This document shows, one piece after another, positions 45,408-53,945 of a stretch of DNA of 64,000 nt. Both the position numbers and the translations under genes were made by a program. The notes below the pieces were generated by a model, which was not told the DNA's origin, ran no database searches, and saw only the letters and a list, made by a program, of their open reading frames with translations. The stretch lies in NCBI RefSeq assembly GCF_030656345.1, contig NZ_JAUSNR010000007.1, positions 1 to 64,000 on the forward strand, in the 5' to 3' direction. Origin of the DNA: Pseudotabrizicola sp. (lineage in GTDB: Bacteria > Pseudomonadota > Alphaproteobacteria > Rhodobacterales > Rhodobacteraceae). Each line of letters starts with the position of its first letter. Within the stretch, counting starts at the first letter, position 1.

Positions 45408-47543
45408 ATGGCAAATGAACAGTTTCACGGATCAGACCTGGCTGATGCCAGCAGGCTGGTCCGCCGGGCGTCGATGTCGGAGGCGGGGGATGTTCCCGGA
45501 TCTGCGGCGACACCGGCGCAGGTTTCGGTCGGCGACACCTTCACCGGCAGGCTGACGGCGGGCGACAGCGATTGGGTGGCAATCACCCTCAGCGCCGGTC
45601 AGGCCTATGTCTTCACAGCCTATGGCACCGGCGGTTGGGCCGGGCTCCGCGACCCGCAGCTTGGCCTGCGCGACAGTGGGGGCAACCGGGTTGCGTTCAA
45701 CGATGACGCCGAACCTGACAACGCCACATCGATGCTGCGCTTCACGCCGTCGGTCAGCGGGCGCTATTATCTGGATGTCAGCGGATCAGGCGGGGCGCAG
45801 GGGCAGTACACGTTGCGCACCGCGACGGATGTGTTCACGATAGAGCAGATCGCCAGCCAGCTGACCGATTCCGGCTGGGGGATCGCTAGATCGGCGCTAC
45901 GGCTTGGGGTGATCAGCGATGGCCTTGCGGTCTCCGTCAACCTGACCGCGCTGGCCGCACAGGGGCAGGACCTGGCGCGGATGGCGCTGGAGGTCTGGTC
46001 TGCCACCACAGGTCTGACCTTTGCCGAAACCGGATCGGCGGGCGCGGCGATTGTGTTCGACGATTATGATCCGCGCTATGGTGGCGGTCTTTACGCCTTT
46101 GCCGGGCCGCGCGGGGTCTCTGCCGACGGAACCTACAGCAGCGCCACGGTGACGGTCAGCACTGGCTGGCTTGATGCCTTCGGGACGGGCTTTGGCAGCT
46201 ATTCCTATCAGACCTATCTGCATGAAATTGGTCATGCGCTGGGTCTGGGGCATGGCGGTTTTTACGACGGCTCTGCCAGCTATGGCATCGACAATCACTA
46301 TCGCAACGACAGCACGCAGATGACGATCATGTCGTATTTTGATGCTGCCGCGAACACCTATGTTCAGGCGACCGATTTTCAGCCGATCACGCCGATGGCG
46401 GCGGATCTTGCGGCGTTTGAATATCTGTATCCTGCCGTGTCGGCTGTCTTTACCGGCGATACGGTCTGGGGCGCGAACGCGACCGTCGCAGGCAGGCTTG
46501 GCACCGCGATGGCGGTGATGTTTGACGGTGTGGCACGGCCATGGTGGATGGACGGGGGCGAGCAGTTTGGTTTTACCATCGTCGATCGGGGCGGGCGGGA
46601 CCGGATGGATTTCAGCGCCACCAGCGCCGCGCAGCTGATCGACATGCGGCAAGGCGGGGTTTCGGATGTATACGGCGCACGGGGCACCGTGGTGGTCGCG
46701 CTGGGCACAGTCATTGAAGAGGCTTACGGCGGGCAGGGGCCGGACACCATCCACGGCAATGACGCCGACAATCTGATCATGGGCGCTGCAGGCGCAGATT
46801 TCATCATCGGGAATGCGGGAAATGACACGATCTTCGGCGGCTTGGGGAACGATATCATCTGGGCGTCGCGCGGCGATGACAGTGTGGATGCCGGAGACGG
46901 GGATGATGAGGTCTGGGGCGGCCCCGGACATGACACGCTGATCGGCAGCGACGGGCACGACCTTATGGGCGGGGCGGCCGGCAATGACCGGCTGTCAGGG
47001 GACGCGGGCAATGACACGCTGTGGGGCGGGGCCGGGCGTGATCAGCTGTTTGGCGGAACAGGCGCGGACGAACTGGCAGGCGGGGCCGGGAATGACACGA
47101 TTTACGGCGGCGACGGTGCCGATACCATCTATGGTGCCGCGGCCGATGATCTGATCTTTGGCGACGCGGGCGATGATCTGATCTGGGCCGGTCGGGGAAA
47201 TGACACCGTTTATGGCGGCGATGGGAATGACACCATTGTCGCCGGTGCGGGCGATGACATTGTCACGGGCGGTGCGGGTGCCGACACCTTTGTGTTCTAC
47301 ATCAACAGCGGGATGACGTGGATTACCGATTTTCTGACCAGCGACAATGACCGGCTGCACCTGTCCGTCTGGCTGTGGCAGGGGCAGTCCGGGGCTTTGA
47401 CGGCGCAGCAGATCTGGACAACCTTTGGCGGTCTGGATGACGACGGGTCTTTGGTGCTGTCCTTTGACGCCGCAAACACCATGATCACCCTTGTCGGCCT
47501 GTCGGGGATTGACGGGCTGGATCAGTCCATCGTCATCATCTGA
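45408..47543 (+). CDS. serralysin-type RTX metalloprotease
   Basis: A 711-residue secreted zinc protease, start ATG 45408 with GGAG upstream. Residues 37-140 form a pre-peptidase (PPC) beta domain. The metzincin zinc site HEIGHALGLGH is at 272-282 (H272, E273, H276, H282), and the Met-turn MSYFD at 308-312. From about 440 onward come RTX nonapeptides (GNAGNDTIFGG, GGAGRDQLFGG, GGAGNDTIYGG, GDAGDDLIWAG). The tail shares a pattern with the 42564 protein. No Sec signal is present, as expected for type I export. An N-terminal pre-peptidase before the catalytic domain is atypical of classical serralysins. Substrate is unknown. Confidence 0.92.
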   Translation: MANEQFHGSDLADASRLVRRASMSEAGDVPGSAATPAQVSVGDTFTGRLTAGDSDWVAITLSAGQAYVFTAYGTGGWAGLRDPQLGLRDSGGNRVAFNDDAEPDNATSMLRFTPSVSGRYYLDVSGSGGAQGQYTLRTATDVFTIEQIASQLTDSGWGIARSALRLGVISDGLAVSVNLTALAAQGQDLARMALEVWSATTGLTFAETGSAGAAIVFDDYDPRYGGGLYAFAGPRGVSADGTYSSATVTVSTGWLDAFGTGFGSYSYQTYLHEIGHALGLGHGGFYDGSASYGIDNHYRNDSTQMTIMSYFDAAANTYVQATDFQPITPMAADLAAFEYLYPAVSAVFTGDTVWGANATVAGRLGTAMAVMFDGVARPWWMDGGEQFGFTIVDRGGRDRMDFSATSAAQLIDMRQGGVSDVYGARGTVVVALGTVIEEAYGGQGPDTIHGNDADNLIMGAAGADFIIGNAGNDTIFGGLGNDIIWASRGDDSVDAGDGDDEVWGGPGHDTLIGSDGHDLMGGAAGNDRLSGDAGNDTLWGGAGRDQLFGGTGADELAGGAGNDTIYGGDGADTIYGAAADDLIFGDAGDDLIWAGRGNDTVYGGDGNDTIVAGAGDDIVTGGAGADTFVFYINSGMTWITDFLTSDNDRLHLSVWLWQGQSGALTAQQIWTTFGGLDDDGSLVLSFDAANTMITLVGLSGIDGLDQSIVII

Positions 47544-47564
47544 ACCGGCTTTGCGGCCTGCAGG

Positions 47565-48218
47565 TCACTTCATCAGCGCGGCATGGGTGGCAAGGGCGGC
47601 TTTCACATCATCAAAATAGCTGAGCTGGCCATCGTGCAGCAGAATGGCCGCATCGCAGAACTTCAGGATATCCGATGAGTTGTGGCTGACCAGCACCGCG
47701 CTGGAGGTTTTCATGCGTTCGGCAAACACCGCCGCACTTTTTTCCCGGAACCGCGCATCACCCACGGCGGTGACCTCATCCACCAGATAGGTATCAAAGG
47801 CGATACCCATCGACACCCCAAAGGCGAGGCGCGAATACATGCCCGAGGAATAGGTGCTCATCGGCATGTGGAAATGTTTGCCCAACTCGGCAAAGTCTTC
47901 GACAAAGCTGGTCAGTGTTTCAGTATCAACGCCGTAAACCCGGGCAAGGAACTTGGTGTTCTGCGCCCCGGTCAGGTCGCGGTGAAAGCTGCCCGCAAAG
48001 CCCACCGGCCAGGACACAGAGCCCTGCACCACCACCCGCCCCGTGGTCGGGGGCATCGTGCCCGAGATGATTTTCAGCAGCGTCGACTTGCCCGCCCCGT
48101 TGCGCCCCAACAGCGCGAGCGACTTGCCGGTGGGCAGCACAAGGTTCAGGTTGTCCAGCACCTGATGCCACTCTCCCCTGACCCAGAAGCCTTTTGACAG
48201 GCCCTCAAACACCATCAT
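47565..48218 (-). CDS. kpsT: capsule polysaccharide export ATPase KpsT
   Basis: The ATPase of an ABC-2 polysaccharide exporter, 217 residues. Walker A GRNGAGKSTLL, the signature region YSSGMYSRLAFGVSMG and Walker B TYLVDEVTAVGDARF are present. The H-loop is in AVLVSHNSS. It drives KpsM (encoded at 49651) to flip finished polymer across the inner membrane. It follows kpsE by 34 bases on the same strand. Confidence 0.93.
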   Translation of the reverse strand: MMVFEGLSKGFWVRGEWHQVLDNLNLVLPTGKSLALLGRNGAGKSTLLKIISGTMPPTTGRVVVQGSVSWPVGFAGSFHRDLTGAQNTKFLARVYGVDTETLTSFVEDFAELGKHFHMPMSTYSSGMYSRLAFGVSMGIAFDTYLVDEVTAVGDARFREKSAAVFAERMKTSSAVLVSHNSSDILKFCDAAILLHDGQLSYFDDVKAALATHAALMK

Positions 48219-48252
48219 GGCCGGGCACCATCCTGCCGTGCGCAGGCAGACA

Positions 48253-49545
48253 TCAGCCCCGGTCCCGCAGGCTGTAATAGATCAGCGCAGCAGTTGCCCA
48301 TGCCATCAGCAAAAAGCCCAGGATCATCGACAGCAGTATGAACCGGCGCGGAAACTCGGCATCCTGCGCCTTGGTGGGCGGGATATAGGCGGCCAGATAC
48401 AGCGACTGGCGGTTGGCGTTCGACACGGCGGCCTGCCGTGCGGCAAGGGCTGCGGTGTAATTGCGCTGCGCAAATTCCAGATCGACGCTCAGCCCTTCGT
48501 ATTGTGCAATCATTTCGGGGTAGGTGCTGTCAGACAGATCCGTGGTGGCACCGAAAAAGTTACGCTCCTGATCGATGCGGTCGCGGATCACGGTGATCCG
48601 GCGTTCCAGCTGTGCGCGGCGCGGATCATCGACGCGGGTTGACGGGTCCAGCAGATCAAGCTCGACCAGCGCCTGCGCCAGTTGTTGCTGCAGGTTGGAC
48701 ACCACGCCGAGCCTGCCCTGAATATCGGCGATCGGATCGACGATCCGGGTCTGGGCGCGGAACACGGTCAGCGCACCACGCGCCACCCGCAGGCTTTCGA
48801 CCGCATCCGCCAGCTCCCGGTCGGCATTGGCCAGCGCCTCGCGCCGGGCGGTGTCGTTCAGCTGGTTGATCATGGTCTGGCTGGTTTCAAGAATGACCAT
48901 GGCGATGTTTTGCGCGGTGTCAGGGTCCAGCGCCTGAACCGTCAGGTCGATCAGCCCCGACGAGGAATCATAAGACAGGCGCAGAACCCGTTTCCAGAAG
49001 CCGAACAGCTCTTCCGTCGTGGCATCTGGCCAGATCGAATAGACCGGATCATAGGGCCAGCCCTGCGCATAATGGGCGCGCAGATCGATGCGGGCATCGA
49101 CCTGTTCCATCATGGTCTGGCTTTGCATGAATTCATGCAGCACCCCGGCGTTCACGCCTTGGCTCCCGCCGGTCAGAAACGACAACCCGCCCAGAATTGC
49201 ACTGGCGGTGTTGCCGTCTTCCTGCCGGATGGTGAACCCCGCACGTGAGGCATACTGGTCATTGGCCAGCACAAACAGATAGAGCGCGCAGAGGATCACC
49301 GGCACCAGCACCATGGCCCCGAAAGACAGCATCAGCCCGTAGTGCCGCCGCTGCAATTTGGCGGGGCCGGCGACGGGCCGCATCTGCACAGCCGGTGCGG
49401 CGGGGATGGGGTTGGGGGCGGCGGGGGGCACCTGGACCGGGGGAACCACGGTCATGGGTCTTGGCGTGGGTCGGGGCGCATCAACCGATGCGTCTTGCGG
49501 TTTTGCCGGTTCGGTCAAGGCAGGCCCGTCCTGAATAATTTGCAC
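48253..49545 (-). CDS. kpsE: capsule polysaccharide export inner-membrane protein KpsE
   Basis: A 430-residue polysaccharide co-polymerase-type protein that links the KpsMT exporter to the outer-membrane channel. GTG 49543-49545 is the start. A Pro-rich cytoplasmic tail (about residues 10-60) precedes span 71-94 (LMLSFGAMVLVPVILCALYL...). A long periplasmic region with coiled-coil segments (150-370) follows, then a C-terminal span (RFILLSMILGFLLMAWATAAL). It carries AGFTIRQED and ALDPDTAQNIAMVILETSQ. Divergent from kpsM. Confidence 0.92.
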   Translation of the reverse strand: MQIIQDGPALTEPAKPQDASVDAPRPTPRPMTVVPPVQVPPAAPNPIPAAPAVQMRPVAGPAKLQRRHYGLMLSFGAMVLVPVILCALYLFVLANDQYASRAGFTIRQEDGNTASAILGGLSFLTGGSQGVNAGVLHEFMQSQTMMEQVDARIDLRAHYAQGWPYDPVYSIWPDATTEELFGFWKRVLRLSYDSSSGLIDLTVQALDPDTAQNIAMVILETSQTMINQLNDTARREALANADRELADAVESLRVARGALTVFRAQTRIVDPIADIQGRLGVVSNLQQQLAQALVELDLLDPSTRVDDPRRAQLERRITVIRDRIDQERNFFGATTDLSDSTYPEMIAQYEGLSVDLEFAQRNYTAALAARQAAVSNANRQSLYLAAYIPPTKAQDAEFPRRFILLSMILGFLLMAWATAALIYYSLRDRG

Positions 49546-49650
49546 TCGTTACACAGATCCAGCATACCTGAAGGCAGTTTCATCAGACAAGGACCATTTC
49601 CCTTGGCAGAGGCCGGCACACCGCAGCGGACAGAGGCACCGCTTTTGCCC

Positions 49651-50439
49651 ATGGACCGCCCAAGGCCGGGGCGGTCGTGGGCCACATTCCGCACGGTTTC
49701 CGCCCTGATGCTGCGCGAGATGTCCACCCGCTATGGCCGCTCGCCCGGGGGGTATTCCTGGGCCGTGCTGGAGCCGGTGGGGGCGATCATCGTGATGGCG
49801 GTCGGGTTCGGGCTGATGTTCAGCAGCCCGCCACTGGGGTCGGATTTCCTGTTGTTCTATGCCACCGGCTACCTGCCGTTTTCGCTGTATCAGTCGATTG
49901 CCAACACCACCGCCCGGTCCCTGTCGTTTTCAAAACCGCTGCTGATGTACCCGGCGGTGACCTGGATGGACGCGCTGCTGGCCCGCTTTCTGCTGAACAC
50001 GCTGACCGGGTTTCTGGTCACCATCATTATCTTTTGGGGTATTCTTGCGGTGTCGCAGACCACCACCATCCTTGACCTGCCGACAATTGCTCTGGCGATG
50101 GGACTTTCGGCCCTGCTGGGGCTGGGGCTGGGCACGATGAACTGCTACCTTGGCACCCGGATCGAGGTCTGGGATATCGCCTGGTCAATCCTGAGCCGCC
50201 CGTTGTTCATCGTATCTGGGGTGTTCTTCATCTACGAAGGCGTACCGGCGGCGGCGCAAAAGGTGCTGTATTACCTGCCGTGGATGCATATCACCGGACT
50301 GGCCCGCGCCGGGTTTTACCCCACTTACCGACCGGAATATGTGTCAGTGCTTTATGTGTTGCTGTGGTGCATGCTGCCGCTGTGCTTTGGTCTGATGCTG
50401 CTGCGGCGCTATCACAAGGACCTGCTGAACCGGAACTGA
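49651..50439 (+). CDS. kpsM: capsule polysaccharide export permease KpsM
   Basis: The membrane subunit of the ABC-2 polysaccharide exporter, 262 residues if ATG 49651 (MDRPRPGRSWATF) is used. An in-frame TTG at 49603 has a better ribosome site (AAGGA) and would add 16 residues; homologue length favours 49651. Six spans are visible, with family motifs LMLREMSTRYGRSPGGYSWAVLEP, ATGYLPFSLY and LSRPLFIVSGVFFIYEGVP. It acts with the KpsT ATPase and KpsE. No kpsC, kpsS or kpsD homologue is present in this window. Confidence 0.93.
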   Translation: MDRPRPGRSWATFRTVSALMLREMSTRYGRSPGGYSWAVLEPVGAIIVMAVGFGLMFSSPPLGSDFLLFYATGYLPFSLYQSIANTTARSLSFSKPLLMYPAVTWMDALLARFLLNTLTGFLVTIIIFWGILAVSQTTTILDLPTIALAMGLSALLGLGLGTMNCYLGTRIEVWDIAWSILSRPLFIVSGVFFIYEGVPAAAQKVLYYLPWMHITGLARAGFYPTYRPEYVSVLYVLLWCMLPLCFGLMLLRRYHKDLLNRN

Positions 50440-50576
50440 GGGGGGCTGGGGCCAGATCAAAGGTTTGCGGCACGCCTGAACTGCCGTTTTCACAGAATGC
50501 GGGGCGCAGGCGGGTTGCAGACAACCCTGTGCCGGGCCGCGCAGGGCCTGACAAAACACGAAGATGCAAGGACAAG

Positions 50577-50651
50577 TGGCAGCCCGTAGGGGAGTCGAAC
50601 CCCTCTTCCCAGGTTGAAAACCTGGTGTCCTAACCGATAGACGAACGGGCC
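50577..50651 (-). tRNA. tRNA-Glu (anticodon UUC)
   Basis: On the minus strand the cloverleaf runs GGCCCGT...ACGGGCT plus discriminator G and encoded CCA. The anticodon stem CCAGG/CCTGG encloses TTTTCAA, giving anticodon TTC. The T-loop GTTCGACTC and D-arm TATCGGTTAGGA are normal. Its position beside recJ-glpX-hom is typical for Rhodobacterales. Confidence 0.96.
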
Positions 50652-50715
50652 ACGCTGTCGGTGGGGGGTGTGTAGTGGCACCGGCCCTGACTCGCAAGAG
50701 GAAAAACGCGGGGCG

Positions 50716-52464
50716 TCAGCCGGTCGCGGGGGCGGCGTCTTCGAGCCGCAGCTGCACCTTGGTCCGGCCGCCCCAGTGGTTCAGTTCCAGCCGTCCGGCC
50801 AGATGAAACCGGCGGTGGCCGGCCCCGTCCAGCGCGGGGCCGAGGGGCGTGTCATAGGCCCCGAAGGCCATCGCCTCGACCTGCGCGCCCATACCGTCAG
50901 ACACTGCCAGTTTCAGGTGCTTGTCGCCGATCCGGCGCGGGGTGACCGCCACATCGGCAAAGGCGAAACGCGGGGCGGGGGCACCCTGGCCGAAGGGACC
51001 GGCAGCCTCGATCTGCTCGACAAAGGCGGGGGTGCAGGCCGATGGCATCAGCAGACTGTCGATCCGCAGGGCGCGCGGGCCTTCGGTGCCTGCGCCCTGA
51101 CGGCCCAGCAGGTCGGACAGCCGCGCCATTGCTTCTTCCAGCCGGTCTTGGGCGACTGTCAGGCCAGCGGCCATCTTGTGCCCGCCGCCCTTGATCAGCA
51201 GCCCCTCTGCCGCCACGCGCTGCACCGCAGCCCCCAGATCTACACCCGCGACAGAGCGGCCCGAGCCCTTGCCCTCACCCCCCTCCAGTCCGATGACGAT
51301 GGCGGGGCGGTTGAACGCCTCTTTCAGCCGGGCGGCCACGATGCCAACGACGCCGGGGTGCCAGCCCTCAGACGCGGCCCAGATCAGCGGGGCATCCAGA
51401 CCCCGCGCCTCGGCCTGCGCCATCGCCTCTTCGCGGACGCGTTCGGTGATCTCGCGGCGCTCAGAGTTTAGCTGGTCCAGCCGGGCGGCCATTGCCGCCG
51501 CCGCGCGCGGGTCATCGCTGGCCAGCAGCCGCGCGCCCAGATCGGCCTGCCCGATCCGTCCACCCGCATTCACCCGCGGCCCCAGCACGAAGCCAAGCGC
51601 ATAGGGCGTGGGGGCCTGATCCATGCGCGCCACATCGGCCAGCGCCACCAGCCCGGCCCGTTCGCGCCGCGCCATCACCTTCAGGCCCTGCCGCACCAGT
51701 GCCCGGTTCACCCCGATCAGCGGGGCCACATCGGCGACGGTGGCAAGCGCCACCAGATCCAGCATCGCCATCAGATCGGGGCCTTGCACGCCATCTGTCC
51801 GCAGGCGGCGGTTCGCCTCGACCAGCATCAGGAACACCACGGACGCCGCACACAGATGCGCCAGATCGCCGGACTCGTCCTGCCGGTTGGGGTTCACCAC
51901 GGCCACGGCTGCGGGCAGGGTATCGGTGCCAAGGTGATGGTCCAGCACCACCACATCGCAGCCCGCCGCCGCAATTGGCTCATGCGAAAGCGTGCCGCAA
52001 TCGACGCAGAGGATCAGCTCATGCGCCGCCCCCAGCGCCTGCATCGCGGGCACATTGGGGCCGTAGCCTTCGTCAATGCGGTCGGGGATATACAGCGTCG
52101 CCTCGCGCCCCATCGCGCGCAGCCAGATGATCAGCAGCGCCGCCGAGGCCCCGCCATCGACATCGTAATCGGCAAAGACCGCGATGCGCTGGCGCTGCTT
52201 CACCGCGTGCAGAAAGCGGTCGGTGGCGGGGGCCATGTCGCGCAGGGTCAGCGGGTCGGGCAGCAGGTCGCGCAGGGCAGGGGCCAGGAAGGCAGGGGCA
52301 TCGCCGGGCGAGACCCCGCGCCGGACCAGCGTGTGGCACAGGGCCATCGGCAGGCGGGTCTGTTGCGCCATCGCTTCGGCCAGACGTTCTTCCTCGATCT
52401 CGGGGCCAGTCCAGCGGCGACCAAGGACAGAAGCATCGACGTTGAGGAATGCGCGCGGGTTCAT
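50716..52464 (-). CDS. recJ: single-stranded-DNA-specific exonuclease RecJ
   Basis: RecJ degrades single-stranded DNA 5' to 3' in mismatch repair and recombination. The 582-residue protein starts at ATG 52462-52464 (MNPRAFLNVDAS). Catalytic motifs: FADYDVDG, CVDCGTLSHEP, VLDHHLG, and the DHHA1 motif IKGGGHKMAAG. The C-terminal OB-like domain follows. It lies downstream of glpX; a terminator hairpin and repeat copy D separate them, so recJ may have its own promoter. Confidence 0.95.
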   Translation of the reverse strand: MNPRAFLNVDASVLGRRWTGPEIEEERLAEAMAQQTRLPMALCHTLVRRGVSPGDAPAFLAPALRDLLPDPLTLRDMAPATDRFLHAVKQRQRIAVFADYDVDGGASAALLIIWLRAMGREATLYIPDRIDEGYGPNVPAMQALGAAHELILCVDCGTLSHEPIAAAGCDVVVLDHHLGTDTLPAAVAVVNPNRQDESGDLAHLCAASVVFLMLVEANRRLRTDGVQGPDLMAMLDLVALATVADVAPLIGVNRALVRQGLKVMARRERAGLVALADVARMDQAPTPYALGFVLGPRVNAGGRIGQADLGARLLASDDPRAAAAMAARLDQLNSERREITERVREEAMAQAEARGLDAPLIWAASEGWHPGVVGIVAARLKEAFNRPAIVIGLEGGEGKGSGRSVAGVDLGAAVQRVAAEGLLIKGGGHKMAAGLTVAQDRLEEAMARLSDLLGRQGAGTEGPRALRIDSLLMPSACTPAFVEQIEAAGPFGQGAPAPRFAFADVAVTPRRIGDKHLKLAVSDGMGAQVEAMAFGAYDTPLGPALDGAGHRRFHLAGRLELNHWGGRTKVQLRLEDAAPATG

Positions 52465-52531
52465 GCGGGCGGTCTGCACCAAGCGGGACGGGGCTTCAAC
52501 CGTAAAGGCTGCGTTTGCGGGGAGGGCGGCT

Positions 52532-52563
52532 GCCTCCGGCGGGAGTATTTGGCAAAGCTGCAA
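52532..52563 (+). repeat. dispersed repeat, copy D (single arm)
   Basis: GCCTCCGGCGGGAGTATTT, variable GGC, then AAAGCTGCAA. It is followed by TGCAAAGGGGCGC, which also resembles bases following copies C and E, so the repeat is longer than the arm. It stands between glpX and recJ next to a terminator stem. Confidence 0.75.
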
Positions 52564-52569
52564 TGCAAA

Positions 52570-52594
52570 GGGGCGCAGGGTTGGCCTGCGCCCC
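52570..52594 (-). terminator. terminator after glpX
   Basis: GGGGCGCAGG (52570-52579) and CCTGCGCCCC (52585-52594) form a perfect 10-bp stem with a 5-base loop. Read on the minus strand it is followed by TTTGCATTG. It sits eight bases past the glpX stop. Confidence 0.75.
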
Positions 52595-52601
52595 GACGGG
52601 A

Positions 52602-53582
52602 TCAGCGGCGGATCGGGTTGCGGTAGGTCATGCGGCGAACCGAGCCGGTTTTTGACCGCATCAGAATGGTTTCAGTCGTCAGGTGGCCGGGCTCGCGCTT
52701 GATGCCGGCCAGCAGGCTGCCGTCGGTGACGCCGGTGGCGGCAAAGATCACGTCGCCGCGCACGAGGTCATCGCGGGTGTAGACGCGGTCGAAGTTTTCG
52801 ATCCCTGCCTTGCGGGCGCGGGCGCGTTCATCGTCGTTGCGGAACAGAAGTTTGCCGAAGAACTGGCCGCCCATGCATTTCAGCGCCGCCGCCGCCAGCA
52901 CGCCTTCGGGGGCACCGCCGGAGCCCATATACATGTCAATGCCGGTCAGGTCGGGCTCGGCGCAATGCATCACGCCCGCCACGTCGCCGTCGGTGATCAG
53001 GCGGATCGCGGCGCCGGTGGAGCGGATTTCGGCGATCATTTCCTCGTGCCGGGGGCGTTCCAGCACGCAGACGGTGATGTCATTGGTGGAGCAACCCTTG
53101 GCGGCGGCCAGCGCCGACACCCGCTCGGACGGGGTCATCGTCAGCGTGACGGTGCCGATGCGGTGGCCGGGGCCGATGGCGAGCTTTTCCATATAGACAT
53201 CCGGCGCGTGCAGGAGCGAGCCGCGCGGGGCCATGGCGATGACGGTCAGGGCGTTGGGCATATCCTTGGCGGTCAGCGTGGTGCCTTCCAGCGGGTCGAG
53301 CGCAATGTCGACCGCCGGGCCATTGCCGGTGCCGACCTCTTCGCCGATGTAGAGCATCGGGGCCTCGTCGCGTTCACCCTCGCCGATCACGACCACGCCT
53401 TTGATGTCGAGCAGGTTCAGCTGGTCGCGCATGGCGTTGACCGCCGCCTGATCGGCGGCCTTTTCATCGCCGCGACCGATCAGCCCGGCGCTGGCCAGAG
53501 CCGCCGCCTCGGACACGCGGGCGAGGCCGAGGGACAGCAGGCGGTCCTGGAACTCGGCGACTTTGGGCGGGGCGACGGTCAT
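52602..53582 (-). CDS. glpX: class II fructose-1,6-bisphosphatase GlpX
   Basis: GlpX removes the 1-phosphate of fructose-1,6-bisphosphate in gluconeogenesis (and in Calvin-cycle organisms). The 326-residue protein has KGVVVIGEGERDEAPMLYIGEEVG and the metal-binding ALDPLEGTTLTAK, both family signatures. IRLITDGDVAGVM and MGSGGAPEGVLAAAALKCMGG come later. It lies between hom and recJ, a conserved order in this group. Confidence 0.96.
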   Translation of the reverse strand: MTVAPPKVAEFQDRLLSLGLARVSEAAALASAGLIGRGDEKAADQAAVNAMRDQLNLLDIKGVVVIGEGERDEAPMLYIGEEVGTGNGPAVDIALDPLEGTTLTAKDMPNALTVIAMAPRGSLLHAPDVYMEKLAIGPGHRIGTVTLTMTPSERVSALAAAKGCSTNDITVCVLERPRHEEMIAEIRSTGAAIRLITDGDVAGVMHCAEPDLTGIDMYMGSGGAPEGVLAAAALKCMGGQFFGKLLFRNDDERARARKAGIENFDRVYTRDDLVRGDVIFAATGVTDGSLLAGIKREPGHLTTETILMRSKTGSVRRMTYRNPIRR

Positions 53583-53945
53583 GATCTGTCCTTTGATCTG
53601 GAAATGCTTGTGCGCCGGTTTAGCCTGCCCGGTTGCCGTGGGGCAAGTCTGATGGCGCTAACCGGGGCGGGAAATTGGTGGGGTGCCGGGGGTTTTGGCA
53701 GATATCGTGCAGGGGCGCTCACTGTGACGCAGCTTTTTGGTGTTCAATAAAAACAAGGGGTTGGTGTTTGTGTTTTCATGAAATTTTAAGGGTTGCGCGG
53801 CGGGAGGGGCAGGACCGGGGGGCCAGCCCCCCCGGCCCCCCGGGATATTTATGAACAGATGAATGGGGGGGCGGAGCATCTGGGGCGGGCTGGCCGCGCC
53901 CTGACGGGGGCTGGGCTGATGGCGGACGGTCCAGCCCTGCCCCGG
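53583..53945. other. 363-base gap between hom and glpX
   Basis: It holds the 3' end region of hom and the promoter region of glpX. No gene is seen. Around 53818-53865 a G/C-run segment (CCAGCCCCCCCGGCCCCCCG) precedes GGGATATTTATGAACAGATG. That last sequence resembles a second short intergenic motif and may be distantly related to the GGAGTATTT repeat; this is uncertain. Confidence 0.4.

Noticed and set aside
46740..47290. Second run of short spaced repeats.
   Set aside because: RTX nonapeptide codons of the protease, with no constant repeat and unique spacer structure.
50440..50576. Possible small gene between kpsM and tRNA-Glu.
   Set aside because: Frames are short, overlap each other and show no conserved pattern or ribosome site.
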